From assembly GCA_023442845.1 (NCBI GenBank), contig JAEZXC010000150.1, positions 1 to 5,705 on the forward strand: a stretch of 5,705 bases of DNA, read 5' to 3'. Below are positions 1 through 5,196 of this stretch, one piece after another. Source of the DNA: Actinomycetes bacterium (GTDB lineage Bacteria > Actinomycetota > Actinomycetes > Actinomycetales > Demequinaceae). Made by a program: the position numbers and the translations under genes. Every line of letters starts with the position of its first letter. Within the stretch, counting starts at the first letter, position 1. The notes under the pieces were generated by a model. The model did not search any database. It was not told the DNA's origin and saw only the letters and a program-made list of their open reading frames with translations.

Positions 1-1169
1 CCGCGCCCGAGCCGAACATGACGGTGCTGTGGTCGGAGAAGCTTCCGCTCGGCTTCAAGGAGTTCTGCGCCAAGGTGTCGATTGACACCTCAGCCGTGCA
101 GTACGAGTCCGACGAGTTGCTGCGCGAACAGTGCGGTGACGACGCTGCAATTGCATGCTGCGTGTCGGGCATGGAAGTCGGCAAGCAGATGCAGTTCTTT
201 GGTGCTCGCGTCAACCTCGCCAAGGGCTTGCTCTACGCCATCAACGGTGGACGCGACGAGGTCTCGGGCAAGCAGGTCTCTCCCGCGACCGCCCCGGTCC
301 AGGGTGATGTGCTCGACTTCGACGACGTGATGGCGAAGTTCGACACGTTCCTCGACTGGCTGGCCGAGACCTACGTCGATGCCCTCAACGTCATTCACTT
401 CATGCACGACAAGTACGCGTACGAGCGCCTCGAGATGGCGTTGCACGACCGCACGGTGCTGCGCACCATGGCGTGCGGTATCGCGGGCTTGTCCGTTGCG
501 GCTGACTCGCTCTCCGCGATCAAGTACGCCACGGTGCGTCCCGTTCGCGACGAGACCGGCCTGGTTGTCGATTACGACGTAGAGGGCACGTTCCCCACCT
601 ACGGCAACGACGACGACCTCGTCGACGACATCGCTCGTGACCTCGTCACCCGGATGATGGGCAAGATTCGCAAGCAGCCCACCTACCGCGGTGCCAAGCA
701 CACCCAGTCCGTGCTCACCATCACGTCGAACGTCGTCTATGGCAAGGCAACGGGCAACACGCCCGATGGCCGCCGTGCAGGCGAGCCCTTTGCTCCCGGC
801 GCGAACCCGATGAACGGGCGCGACAACCGCGGCATCATTGCGTCGGCCCTGTCCGTGGCCAAGTTGCCGTACGACGACGCTCAGGACGGCATCTCGCTCA
901 CCACGTCCATCGTGCCCACTGCGCTGGGACGCGACCGAGGCGAGCAGGTGACCAACCTGGTGGGCATCCTCGACGCGTACATCGTGAGCAATGGCTTCCA
1001 CATGAACGTCAACGTGCTCAACCGCGAGACGCTCGAAGACGCCATGGAGCACCCGGAGAAGTACCCCCAGCTGACGATCCGCGTGAGCGGTTACGCGGTC
1101 AACTTTGTCCGCCTCACCCGCGAGCAGCAGCTCGACGTGCTCTCCCGCACGTTCCACGCGGGCCTGTAA
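1..1169 (+). CDS. pflB: Formate C-acetyltransferase (pyruvate formate-lyase), C-terminal part, 5' end outside window
   Basis: Cytoplasmic glycyl-radical enzyme that converts pyruvate and CoA to acetyl-CoA and formate under anoxia. The frame is open from base 3 through the left edge and the residues before the first Met (A-P-E-P-N) match the conserved PFL stretch, so the Met at base 18 is internal. Counting from that Met, the two catalytic cysteines (IACCVS) are residues 47-48 (bases 156-161). FFGAR supplies Arg64, equivalent to the substrate-binding Arg435 of E. coli PflB. The radical glycine is Gly358 in RVSGYAV (codon 1089-1091). Cys-to-Gly spacing is 311 residues against 316 in E. coli, and TITSNVVYG and NTPDGRRAG are intact. 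E. coli PflB has 760 residues, so roughly the N-terminal half is missing here. The gene ends in TAA and pflA follows 78 bases later. The family is certain, and the doubled cysteines and end-to-end similarity favour true PFL over diol-dehydratase-type relatives. Confidence 0.97.
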   Translation, partial: APEPNMTVLWSEKLPLGFKEFCAKVSIDTSAVQYESDELLREQCGDDAAIACCVSGMEVGKQMQFFGARVNLAKGLLYAINGGRDEVSGKQVSPATAPVQGDVLDFDDVMAKFDTFLDWLAETYVDALNVIHFMHDKYAYERLEMALHDRTVLRTMACGIAGLSVAADSLSAIKYATVRPVRDETGLVVDYDVEGTFPTYGNDDDLVDDIARDLVTRMMGKIRKQPTYRGAKHTQSVLTITSNVVYGKATGNTPDGRRAGEPFAPGANPMNGRDNRGIIASALSVAKLPYDDAQDGISLTTSIVPTALGRDRGEQVTNLVGILDAYIVSNGFHMNVNVLNRETLEDAMEHPEKYPQLTIRVSGYAVNFVRLTREQQLDVLSRTFHAGL

Positions 1170-1182
1170 GGCTTATCTCTGA

Positions 1183-1220
1183 GGCGCCCCGCCCCCGTGG
1201 GCGGGGCGCCGCTATCTTGT
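1183..1220 (+). terminator. GC hairpin between pflB and pflA, possible partial terminator
   Basis: A perfect 12-bp inverted repeat, GGCGCCCCGCCC (1183-1194) and GGGCGGGGCGCC (1199-1210), encloses a 4-base loop and starts 13 bases after the pflB stop. The tail (GCTATCTTGT) is only weakly T-rich, so termination may be incomplete, or the hairpin may protect the 3' end of pflB mRNA. No convincing promoter is visible between it and pflA, which suggests pflA is expressed by read-through at a lower level than pflB. Confidence 0.75.
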
Positions 1221-1235
1221 CCGTCCCGGCAAGAA

Positions 1236-1241
1236 GGGAGG
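1236..1241 (+). promoter_or_regulatory. Ribosome binding site that fixes the pflA start
   Basis: GGGAGG within a purine run beginning at 1231 lies 6 bases before the ATG at 1248. It supports that start over the upstream in-frame GTG at 1197, which lies in the loop of the terminator hairpin, and over the internal ATG at 1293, which has a pyrimidine-rich upstream sequence. Confidence 0.8.
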
Positions 1242-1247
1242 CGCGCA

Positions 1248-2075
1248 ATGAGCGACGCTTCACAATCAAACTCCGTCCTCCTGAGCCCTCCCATGGAGAT
1301 CGCCGACGCGGAACTCGCGGCCTCGGAGGCGATTGAAGACCACACCACGGGGTCCATTCACTCGTGGGACCTCGTGACCGCGGCCGACGGCCCAGGCACC
1401 CGGATGACGCTCTTCATGGCCGGCTGCGGCATGCGTTGCCAGTACTGCCACAACCCGGACACGTGGCGAATGATGGACGGCAAACGCCACACCGTCGATG
1501 AGGTGCTGGAGCGCGTCGAGCGGTACCGCAAGGTGATGGACGTCACCGGCGGCGGCATCACGATCTCCGGCGGCGAGCCGCTCTTGCAAGCGAACTTCGT
1601 CAATCACGTGTTCCGCCGGGCCCACGAGATGGGCGTCCACACCACGCTCGACACCGCTGGCTTGCTTGGCGCGCGCCTCACCGATGACGATCTCGAGAAC
1701 ATCGACCTCATCCTCCTTGACATCAAGTCGGGCTTGCCCGAGACGTACCGCCGGGTGACGGGCCGCCCCCTCCAGCCGACGCTGGATTTCGCCGAGCGGT
1801 TGTCTCGCCTTGGCAAGAAGACCTGGATTCGTTTTGTGCTCGTGCCTGGCCTTACCGACGCGGAGGACAACGTCGAAGCGATCGCCGAGATCGTGAAGAA
1901 GCTCGACGGGGTTGAACGCCTTGAGATCCTTCCTTTCCACCAGATGGGTCGAGCCAAGTGGGACGCAACGGGGGAGCCATACCTTCTTGGGGACACGGAG
2001 CCGCCCGGCCGCGAACTCATTGCGAGGGTCAAGTCTCAGTTTGAGGCGCACGGACTCAAGGTCTGGGTCGCGTAG
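1248..2075 (+). CDS. pflA: Pyruvate formate-lyase-activating enzyme (radical SAM)
   Basis: Radical-SAM activase that uses a [4Fe-4S] cluster and S-adenosylmethionine to abstract hydrogen from the PflB glycine, making the catalytic radical in the cytoplasm. The product is 275 residues. The cluster motif CGMRCQYC gives Cys60, Cys64 and Cys67, followed by HNPDTW as in PflA proteins. DGPGTR (residues 48-52 region) precedes it, TGGGITISGGEPLLQ (about 100-114) is the glycine-rich SAM-binding part, and LDTAG, LLDIKSG, WIRFVLVPG and LEILPFHQMG follow in family order. No extra ferredoxin-like cysteine cluster is present, which favours a PflA proper over the larger glycyl-radical activases. E. coli PflA has 246 residues; the surplus is mainly an N-terminal extension of about 30 residues before GSIHSWD, of unknown role and low complexity. 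It lies directly downstream of its substrate gene. Confidence 0.96.
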   Translation: MSDASQSNSVLLSPPMEIADAELAASEAIEDHTTGSIHSWDLVTAADGPGTRMTLFMAGCGMRCQYCHNPDTWRMMDGKRHTVDEVLERVERYRKVMDVTGGGITISGGEPLLQANFVNHVFRRAHEMGVHTTLDTAGLLGARLTDDDLENIDLILLDIKSGLPETYRRVTGRPLQPTLDFAERLSRLGKKTWIRFVLVPGLTDAEDNVEAIAEIVKKLDGVERLEILPFHQMGRAKWDATGEPYLLGDTEPPGRELIARVKSQFEAHGLKVWVA

Positions 2076-2098
2076 CAGGGTCTTCGCCACCTCCACGA

Positions 2099-2112
2099 GG
2101 GACTATCGTCCC
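2099..2112. promoter_or_regulatory. DosR/DevR-box-like palindrome upstream of pntAA
   Basis: GGGACTATCGTCCC is a GGGAC-N4-GTCCC palindrome. It differs at one position from the 14-base core GGGACTWWAGTCCC of the mycobacterial DosR/DevR hypoxia box, although the outer flanking bases of that consensus are not kept. It lies 66 bases upstream of the pntAA start, so it could be an activator site for a NarL/FixJ-type response regulator. The palindrome is seen directly; the regulator is inferred, and no regulator gene is in the window. Confidence 0.5.
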
Positions 2113-2116
2113 CTTC

Positions 2117-2146
2117 TAGGACCGTCCCACGCCGAAAAGATGGGAC
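2117..2146. promoter_or_regulatory. Second GGAC/GTCCC cluster and inverted repeat upstream of pntAA
   Basis: CTAGGACCGTCCC (2117-2129 region) contains GGAC-C-GTCC, and its GTCCCA (2124-2129) is the exact inverse of TGGGAC at 2141-2146, separated by 11 bases. CTAGGACCG recurs exactly at 5116-5124 upstream of adhE, also followed by a C-rich tract. It may be a secondary operator half-site pair or a short RNA hairpin. It lacks a T-tract, so it is unlikely to be a terminator for pflA. Confidence 0.35.
2136..2141 (+). promoter_or_regulatory. Candidate -10 element for the pnt operon
   Basis: AAAGAT matches the actinobacterial TANNNT pattern except at its first base. Its start lies 30.5 bp from the centre of the 2099-2112 palindrome, the same spacing as TAAGGT to the motif upstream of adhE. 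It would give a start near 2148, a leader of about 30 bases, and an activator site centred near -42. There is no clear -35 hexamer, as expected for an activator-dependent promoter. This is a weak match chosen partly by position. Confidence 0.25.
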
Positions 2147-2177
2147 CCGGTGCAGCGTACAAATTAAAGGAGGGCCG

Positions 2178-3278
2178 ATGGCTGTCGTAGCGACAGTGCG
2201 CGATGAGGCAGGGGACCCACGTGCGGCACTTACTCCCGCAACTGCGGCGCAGTTGATCAAGGCCGGCCACGAGGTGTTGGTGACCAAGGGCGTGGGCGTC
2301 GAGGCGGGATTCGATGACGCGGCGTATACGGCAGCCGGCGCCGCAGTCGTGAGCACGGCCGACGCCGTCAGCAAGGCACACGTCATTGTTAGCGTGGGCC
2401 GTCCGCCAACGTCGGCCCTGTCAAAGCTGTCGGACGGCAAGGTACTCATCGCCCAACTCGATACGTGGGACGACACCGCGGCGCTCGACAAGGCGGCGGC
2501 TCGTGGGGCGCACCTCATCGCGCTCGAGAAGGTGCCGCGTCAGATTTCCCGTGCGCAGTCGATGGACACGCTCACATCGCAGGCCTCGATTGCGGGCTAC
2601 CGCGCGGCGATCATTGCCGCCAACACGTACGGCCGCTACTTCCCGATGATGGTGACCGCTGCCGGTACGGCGAAGCCCGCGACCGTGCTCGTGCTCGGTG
2701 CCGGGGTGGCGGGCCTGCAGGCAATCGCGACCGCGCGTCGGCTCGGCGCTCGCGTCTCGGGTTATGACGTGCGCCCCGCCGCTCGCGAAGAGGTGACGTC
2801 GATGGGCGCGGCATTCTTGGAGACGTCGGTCAACGCGGTGGGTGAGGGTGGTTACGCCCGCGAACTCACCAAGGAAGAAGCGCAGACTCAGCAACGCGAA
2901 CTCGGCGAAGCGATCGCCACCTTTGACGTGGTCATCACCACCGCCAAGGTGCCCGGCCGCACGCCGCCACTCCTCGTCACCAAAGACACGGTGGCCGCCA
3001 TGCGCCGTGGCTCCGTGATCGTTGACCTCGCCGCATCTGACAAGGGCGGCAACGTCGCTGGATCTGTCGACGGCGAGACCGTGGTGACCAAGAACGGCGT
3101 CACCATCATTGGCGCCGGAGGTATCGCGGCGGAGATGGCCCCGGCAGCCTCGGACGCATACGCACGCAACGTGCTCGCCGTGCTCAACGCCATTTTGGTT
3201 GATGGCGAGGTGGTGGTCGATGCGGCAGATGACGTTATTGGCGCCATGCTCTTCGGAGCGAGGGAGGGGGCAGCATGA
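2178..3278 (+). CDS. pntAA: NAD(P) transhydrogenase subunit alpha1 (NAD(H)-binding domain I)
   Basis: Peripheral cytoplasmic subunit that binds NAD(H) and exchanges hydride with the NADP(H) site of PntB. The product has 366 residues, similar to the separate alpha1 subunit of Rhodospirillum rubrum (384). The N-terminal half has the alanine-dehydrogenase-like fold signature (RAALTPATAAQLIKAGHEV, then GFDDAAYTAAGA). ISRAQSMD (123-130) is the conserved transhydrogenase loop with the catalytic-site Arg, Gln and Asp. AAGTAKPATVLVLGAGVAGLQAIATA carries the Rossmann GxGxxG (Gly174, Gly176, Gly179), followed by Asp197 in GYDVRP, which fits NAD rather than NADP specificity. ITTAKVPGRTPP and GSVIVDLAASDKGGN follow as expected. 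The AAAGGAGG site (2166-2173) lies 4 bases before the ATG. There is no membrane segment; these lie in the next two genes. The stop overlaps the pntAB start. Alanine dehydrogenase is excluded by the QSMD loop and the neighbours. Confidence 0.96.
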   Translation: MAVVATVRDEAGDPRAALTPATAAQLIKAGHEVLVTKGVGVEAGFDDAAYTAAGAAVVSTADAVSKAHVIVSVGRPPTSALSKLSDGKVLIAQLDTWDDTAALDKAAARGAHLIALEKVPRQISRAQSMDTLTSQASIAGYRAAIIAANTYGRYFPMMVTAAGTAKPATVLVLGAGVAGLQAIATARRLGARVSGYDVRPAAREEVTSMGAAFLETSVNAVGEGGYARELTKEEAQTQQRELGEAIATFDVVITTAKVPGRTPPLLVTKDTVAAMRRGSVIVDLAASDKGGNVAGSVDGETVVTKNGVTIIGAGGIAAEMAPAASDAYARNVLAVLNAILVDGEVVVDAADDVIGAMLFGAREGAA

Positions 3279-3583
3279 GCCCGGAACTGCTGAATGACCT
3301 GGGCCTTTTTGTGCTCGCCCTGCTCGTGGGCTTCGAGGTGATCTCGAAGATCCCCGCCACCTTGCACACGCCGATGATGTCCGGTGCCAACGCAATCCAC
3401 GGAGTTGTCGTCGTGGGTGCAGTGCTCATCGCGGGTGTCGTCGACAGTCCGCTCGGGTACATCCTCACCTTCGTGGCCGCGGCCTTCGCCGCAGCGAACG
3501 TGGTGGGCGGCTACGTGGTGACCGACCGCATGCTCGGCATGTTCAAAGCGCGCCCTCAGCGCGAAGAGGAGGGGCAGAAATGA
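3275..3583 (+). CDS. pntAB: Proton-translocating transhydrogenase subunit alpha2 (membrane domain II, small part)
   Basis: Small integral membrane subunit that forms part of the proton channel of the transhydrogenase with PntB. The product has 102 residues and three predicted helices (about 8-24, 40-56 and 59-81), equivalent to the last three helices of the E. coli alpha subunit. Conserved family stretches are GFEVISKIPATLHTPMMSGANAI (about 19-41) and VTDRMLGMFK (82-91) near the end. His42, in NAIHG at the start of the second helix, occupies the place where E. coli alpha has Ser (NAISG). This is the position of the channel histidine reported for the Thermus thermophilus enzyme. The ATG overlaps the pntAA stop (ATGA), with GGGAGGGGG at 3262-3270 as ribosome site, and the TGA overlaps the pntB ATG, so the three genes look translationally coupled. 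The charged tail (KARPQREEEGQK) should be cytoplasmic. Confidence 0.95.
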   Translation: MSPELLNDLGLFVLALLVGFEVISKIPATLHTPMMSGANAIHGVVVVGAVLIAGVVDSPLGYILTFVAAAFAAANVVGGYVVTDRMLGMFKARPQREEEGQK

Positions 3584-4995
3584 CCACCTTTGAGATCGTG
3601 ATGCGGCTGCTCTACCTCGTATCGGCCACCACCTTTGTGCTCGGCCTGCACATGATGCGTTCGCCGAAGACGGCGCGCAACGGCAACCTCCTGTCCGCTG
3701 GTGGTATGACTCTCGCCATTGGGCTCACCTTGGCGTGGGTCGCGACCGGCGATCAATTCCATGTGACGACCTGGGGTTGGATTGCGCTGCTTGGCGGTTT
3801 GGCGGTCGGCTCGGCCGGAGGCGTGTGGGGAGCCAAGGGCGTCCACATGACCGCGATGCCGCAAATGGTGTCGCTGTTCAACGCTGTTGGTGGTGGCGCT
3901 GCCGCCGTCGTTGCGGCCGTCGAGATGCTCCGCGCGCTCGACCTCGCGCACACCGCTGCCGACCTCACCGTGCCGGTGGGGCTCGACATCCTCATCGGTG
4001 CAATCACCTTTTCCGGTTCGCTGATCGCCGCTGGGAAGCTCCAGGGTTGGGTCTCGGGTGCACCCGTTACCTTCCCCGGCTCGCGCGTGCTGTCGCTGTT
4101 GAGTCTTGCGATTGGTATCGGCGGCGTCGTGTGGCTGGTTGCCTCTCCCGGGGTGGCGCCGCTCATCGTCGTCACCGTTGGTGCGCTCGGCTTCGGCATT
4201 CTCATGACGCTGCCCATTGGTGGCGCGGACATGCCGGTTGTTGTGTCGCTCCTCAACGCCTTCACCGGTCTCGCCGTCGCGATGGCGGGCTTCGTTGTCG
4301 ACAACGACATCCTCATCATCGCCGGTGCGCTTGTGGGTGCGGCAGGCACCATCCTCACCAAACTGATGGCCGACGCGATGAACAGGTCGATCCTCGCGAT
4401 CATGGTGGGCGGCTTCGGCACGGGCGACAGCGCCGGCGCGGAAGTGGTTGGTGGTGCGGCCGACGTTCGGCGTGCGGATCTCGACGACGTCGCGCTTCAG
4501 CTCGCATACGCGCAGAAGGTCATCATCGTCCCTGGCTATGGCCTTGCGGCGGCTCAAGCACAGCGCGAGGCGGGGGAGCTTGGCAAGGCCCTCGCGGCGC
4601 AGGGCATCACTGTCCTGTACGCCATCCACCCCGTGGCGGGGCGCATGCCCGGCCATATGAACGTGCTGCTTGCCGAGGCCGATGTGCCGTACGACCAGCT
4701 GAAGGAGATGGACGACGTCAACCCCGAGTTCGAGACGGCAGATGTCGCGCTCGTCGTCGGTGCGAACGACGTCACGAACCCCGCCGCGCGCCGCGGTGGC
4801 AACCCCATCTCCGGCATGCCGATCCTCGACGTCGACAAGGCCCGCCAGATTGTGGTGATGAAGCGCTCGCTCGGTCACGGGTACGCCGGTCTCGACAATG
4901 AGCTCTACACCAACCCCAAAACAGGCATGTTGTTTGCCGATGCGAAGAAGGGCCTCGCGGGGCTCATCGCGGCGCTCAAGGAGTACGCGGCGTAG
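3580..4995 (+). CDS. pntB: NAD(P) transhydrogenase subunit beta (membrane domain II and NADP(H)-binding domain III)
   Basis: Integral membrane subunit that contributes most of the proton channel and the NADP(H) site, coupling NADH/NADP+ hydride transfer to proton movement. The product has 471 residues against 462 in E. coli. Residues 1-262 contain about nine hydrophobic helices, as in E. coli beta. GGADMPVVVSLLNAFTG holds Asp217 and Asn226, equivalent to E. coli Asp213 and Asn222. Domain III starts near 290: VPGYGLAAAQAQ (317-328) is the NADP(H) loop, then HPVAGRMPGHMNVLLAEADVPYD, GANDVTNPAA with Asp397 (E. coli Asp392), and MKRSLGHGYAG with Lys428 (E. coli Lys424). The residue aligned with the E. 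coli channel histidine (His91, ILHSFVG) is Asn101 here (LFNAVGG). The ATG overlaps the pntAB stop, with AGGAGG at 3567-3572. A strong hairpin follows immediately, ending the operon. Confidence 0.96.
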   Translation: MTTFEIVMRLLYLVSATTFVLGLHMMRSPKTARNGNLLSAGGMTLAIGLTLAWVATGDQFHVTTWGWIALLGGLAVGSAGGVWGAKGVHMTAMPQMVSLFNAVGGGAAAVVAAVEMLRALDLAHTAADLTVPVGLDILIGAITFSGSLIAAGKLQGWVSGAPVTFPGSRVLSLLSLAIGIGGVVWLVASPGVAPLIVVTVGALGFGILMTLPIGGADMPVVVSLLNAFTGLAVAMAGFVVDNDILIIAGALVGAAGTILTKLMADAMNRSILAIMVGGFGTGDSAGAEVVGGAADVRRADLDDVALQLAYAQKVIIVPGYGLAAAQAQREAGELGKALAAQGITVLYAIHPVAGRMPGHMNVLLAEADVPYDQLKEMDDVNPEFETADVALVVGANDVTNPAARRGGNPISGMPILDVDKARQIVVMKRSLGHGYAGLDNELYTNPKTGMLFADAKKGLAGLIAALKEYAA

Positions 4996-4996
4996 G

Positions 4997-5026
4997 GGCC
5001 GCCCCAGGACATATTGGGGCGGCCTT
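4997..5026 (+). terminator. Rho-independent-type terminator of the pnt operon
   Basis: A perfect 10-bp inverted repeat, GGCCGCCCCA (4997-5006) and TGGGGCGGCC (5015-5024), has an 8-base loop and begins one base after the pntB stop codon. G-T pairs could extend the base of the stem by two. The T-tract is minimal (TT), which is common in high-GC actinobacteria. It separates the pnt transcription unit from adhE. Confidence 0.8.
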
Positions 5027-5027
5027 A

Positions 5028-5046
5028 GGTCCCGCATCCTGGGACC
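5028..5046. promoter_or_regulatory. GGTCCC/GGGACC inverted repeat upstream of adhE
   Basis: GGTCCC (5028-5033) and GGGACC (5041-5046) are exact inverses separated by 7 bases. The right arm is part of TCCTGGGACC (5037-5046), a 10-base sequence repeated exactly at 5106-5115, 69 bp downstream. The arms point opposite to the GGGAC-N4-GTCCC box near pntAA, so this may be a distal operator built from the same half-site, or a small hairpin after the terminator. Function is inferred from the repetition only. Confidence 0.35.
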
Positions 5047-5109
5047 ATGCGGTGTGACATGGGCGCTTCGCCAGACGGAGATTCCCGTTGTCGGGGGGCC
5101 CGAAGTCCT

Positions 5110-5124
5110 GGGACCTAGGACCGC
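5110..5124. promoter_or_regulatory. GGGACC-TAGGACC activator-type motif upstream of adhE
   Basis: GGGACCTAGGACCG (5110-5123) agrees with the DosR core GGGACTWWAGTCCC at 10 of 14 positions, and can also be read as two near-direct GGACC half-sites 8 bases apart (5111 and 5118-5119 region). Its CTAGGACCG is identical to 2117-2125 upstream of pntAA. The centre lies about 42 bases before the start point expected from TAAGGT (5147-5152), the usual place for an activator that touches the -35 region. The regulator is unknown. Confidence 0.4.
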
Positions 5125-5146
5125 CCCTTTTCCCCTCAACCGGGCA

Positions 5147-5152
5147 TAAGGT
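5147..5152 (+). promoter_or_regulatory. Candidate -10 element for adhE
   Basis: TAAGGT fits the actinobacterial TANNNT pattern and would place the transcription start near 5159, giving a leader of about 38 bases. Upstream at -35 there is only CCCCTTTTCCCC, with no good hexamer, consistent with dependence on an activator bound at 5110-5123. Confidence 0.4.
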
Positions 5153-5162
5153 CTACATCAGA

Positions 5163-5188
5163 AGCCCATAAGGGCTCCACGAGGAGGA
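5163..5188 (+). promoter_or_regulatory. adhE leader: small hairpin and ribosome binding site
   Basis: AGCCC (5163-5167), loop ATAA, GGGCT (5172-5176) form a 5-bp hairpin just before GAGGAGGA (5181-5188), a strong ribosome site 8 bases before the ATG at 5197. CATAAG occurs twice, at 5145-5150 and 5167-5172. The ribosome site decides the start; any regulatory role of the hairpin is speculative. Confidence 0.6.
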
Positions 5189-5196
5189 CAACCCCC

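Noticed and set aside
90..1157. Open frame (355 codons) on the - strand opposite pflB
   Set aside because: Low-complexity Val/Arg/His composition, no family resemblance, and full overlap with conserved pflB codons.
1197..1247. Upstream GTG start for pflA, adding 17 residues
   Set aside because: The GTG lies in the loop of a 12-bp hairpin without a ribosome site, while ATG 1248 has GGGAGG at 6 bases.
1365..1370. TGGGAC words inside genes (also 2466-2471) as further regulator sites
   Set aside because: Both are in-frame Trp-Asp codons in pflA and pntAA with no palindromic partner. They show that the half-site alone is common background.
1266..2096. Open frames on the - strand opposite pflA
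   Set aside because: They mirror the coding periodicity of pflA and show no motif of their own.
2158..2164. TACAAAT as the -10 element of the pnt operon
   Set aside because: A start about 7 bases further on would fall in the ribosome binding site, leaving an implausibly short leader, and TACAAA does not end in T as TANNNT requires.
3275..3583. pntAB as a truncated or broken pntA fragment
   Set aside because: It has its own ribosome site, ATGA overlaps on both sides and all expected family motifs; split alpha1/alpha2 subunits are normal in several bacterial groups.
5062..5095. Small inverted repeats GGCG-CTT-CGCC and CCCG-TTGT-CGGG in the adhE spacer
   Set aside because: Stems of only 4 bp are expected by chance in such GC-rich sequence and show no link to the GGGACC elements.
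3556..5139. Long open frame (527 codons) on the - strand opposite pntB
   Set aside because: The translation is rich in Arg, His, Asp and Gly with no recognisable domain, and it lies opposite a clearly conserved pntB. This is the usual antisense shadow of a high-GC gene.
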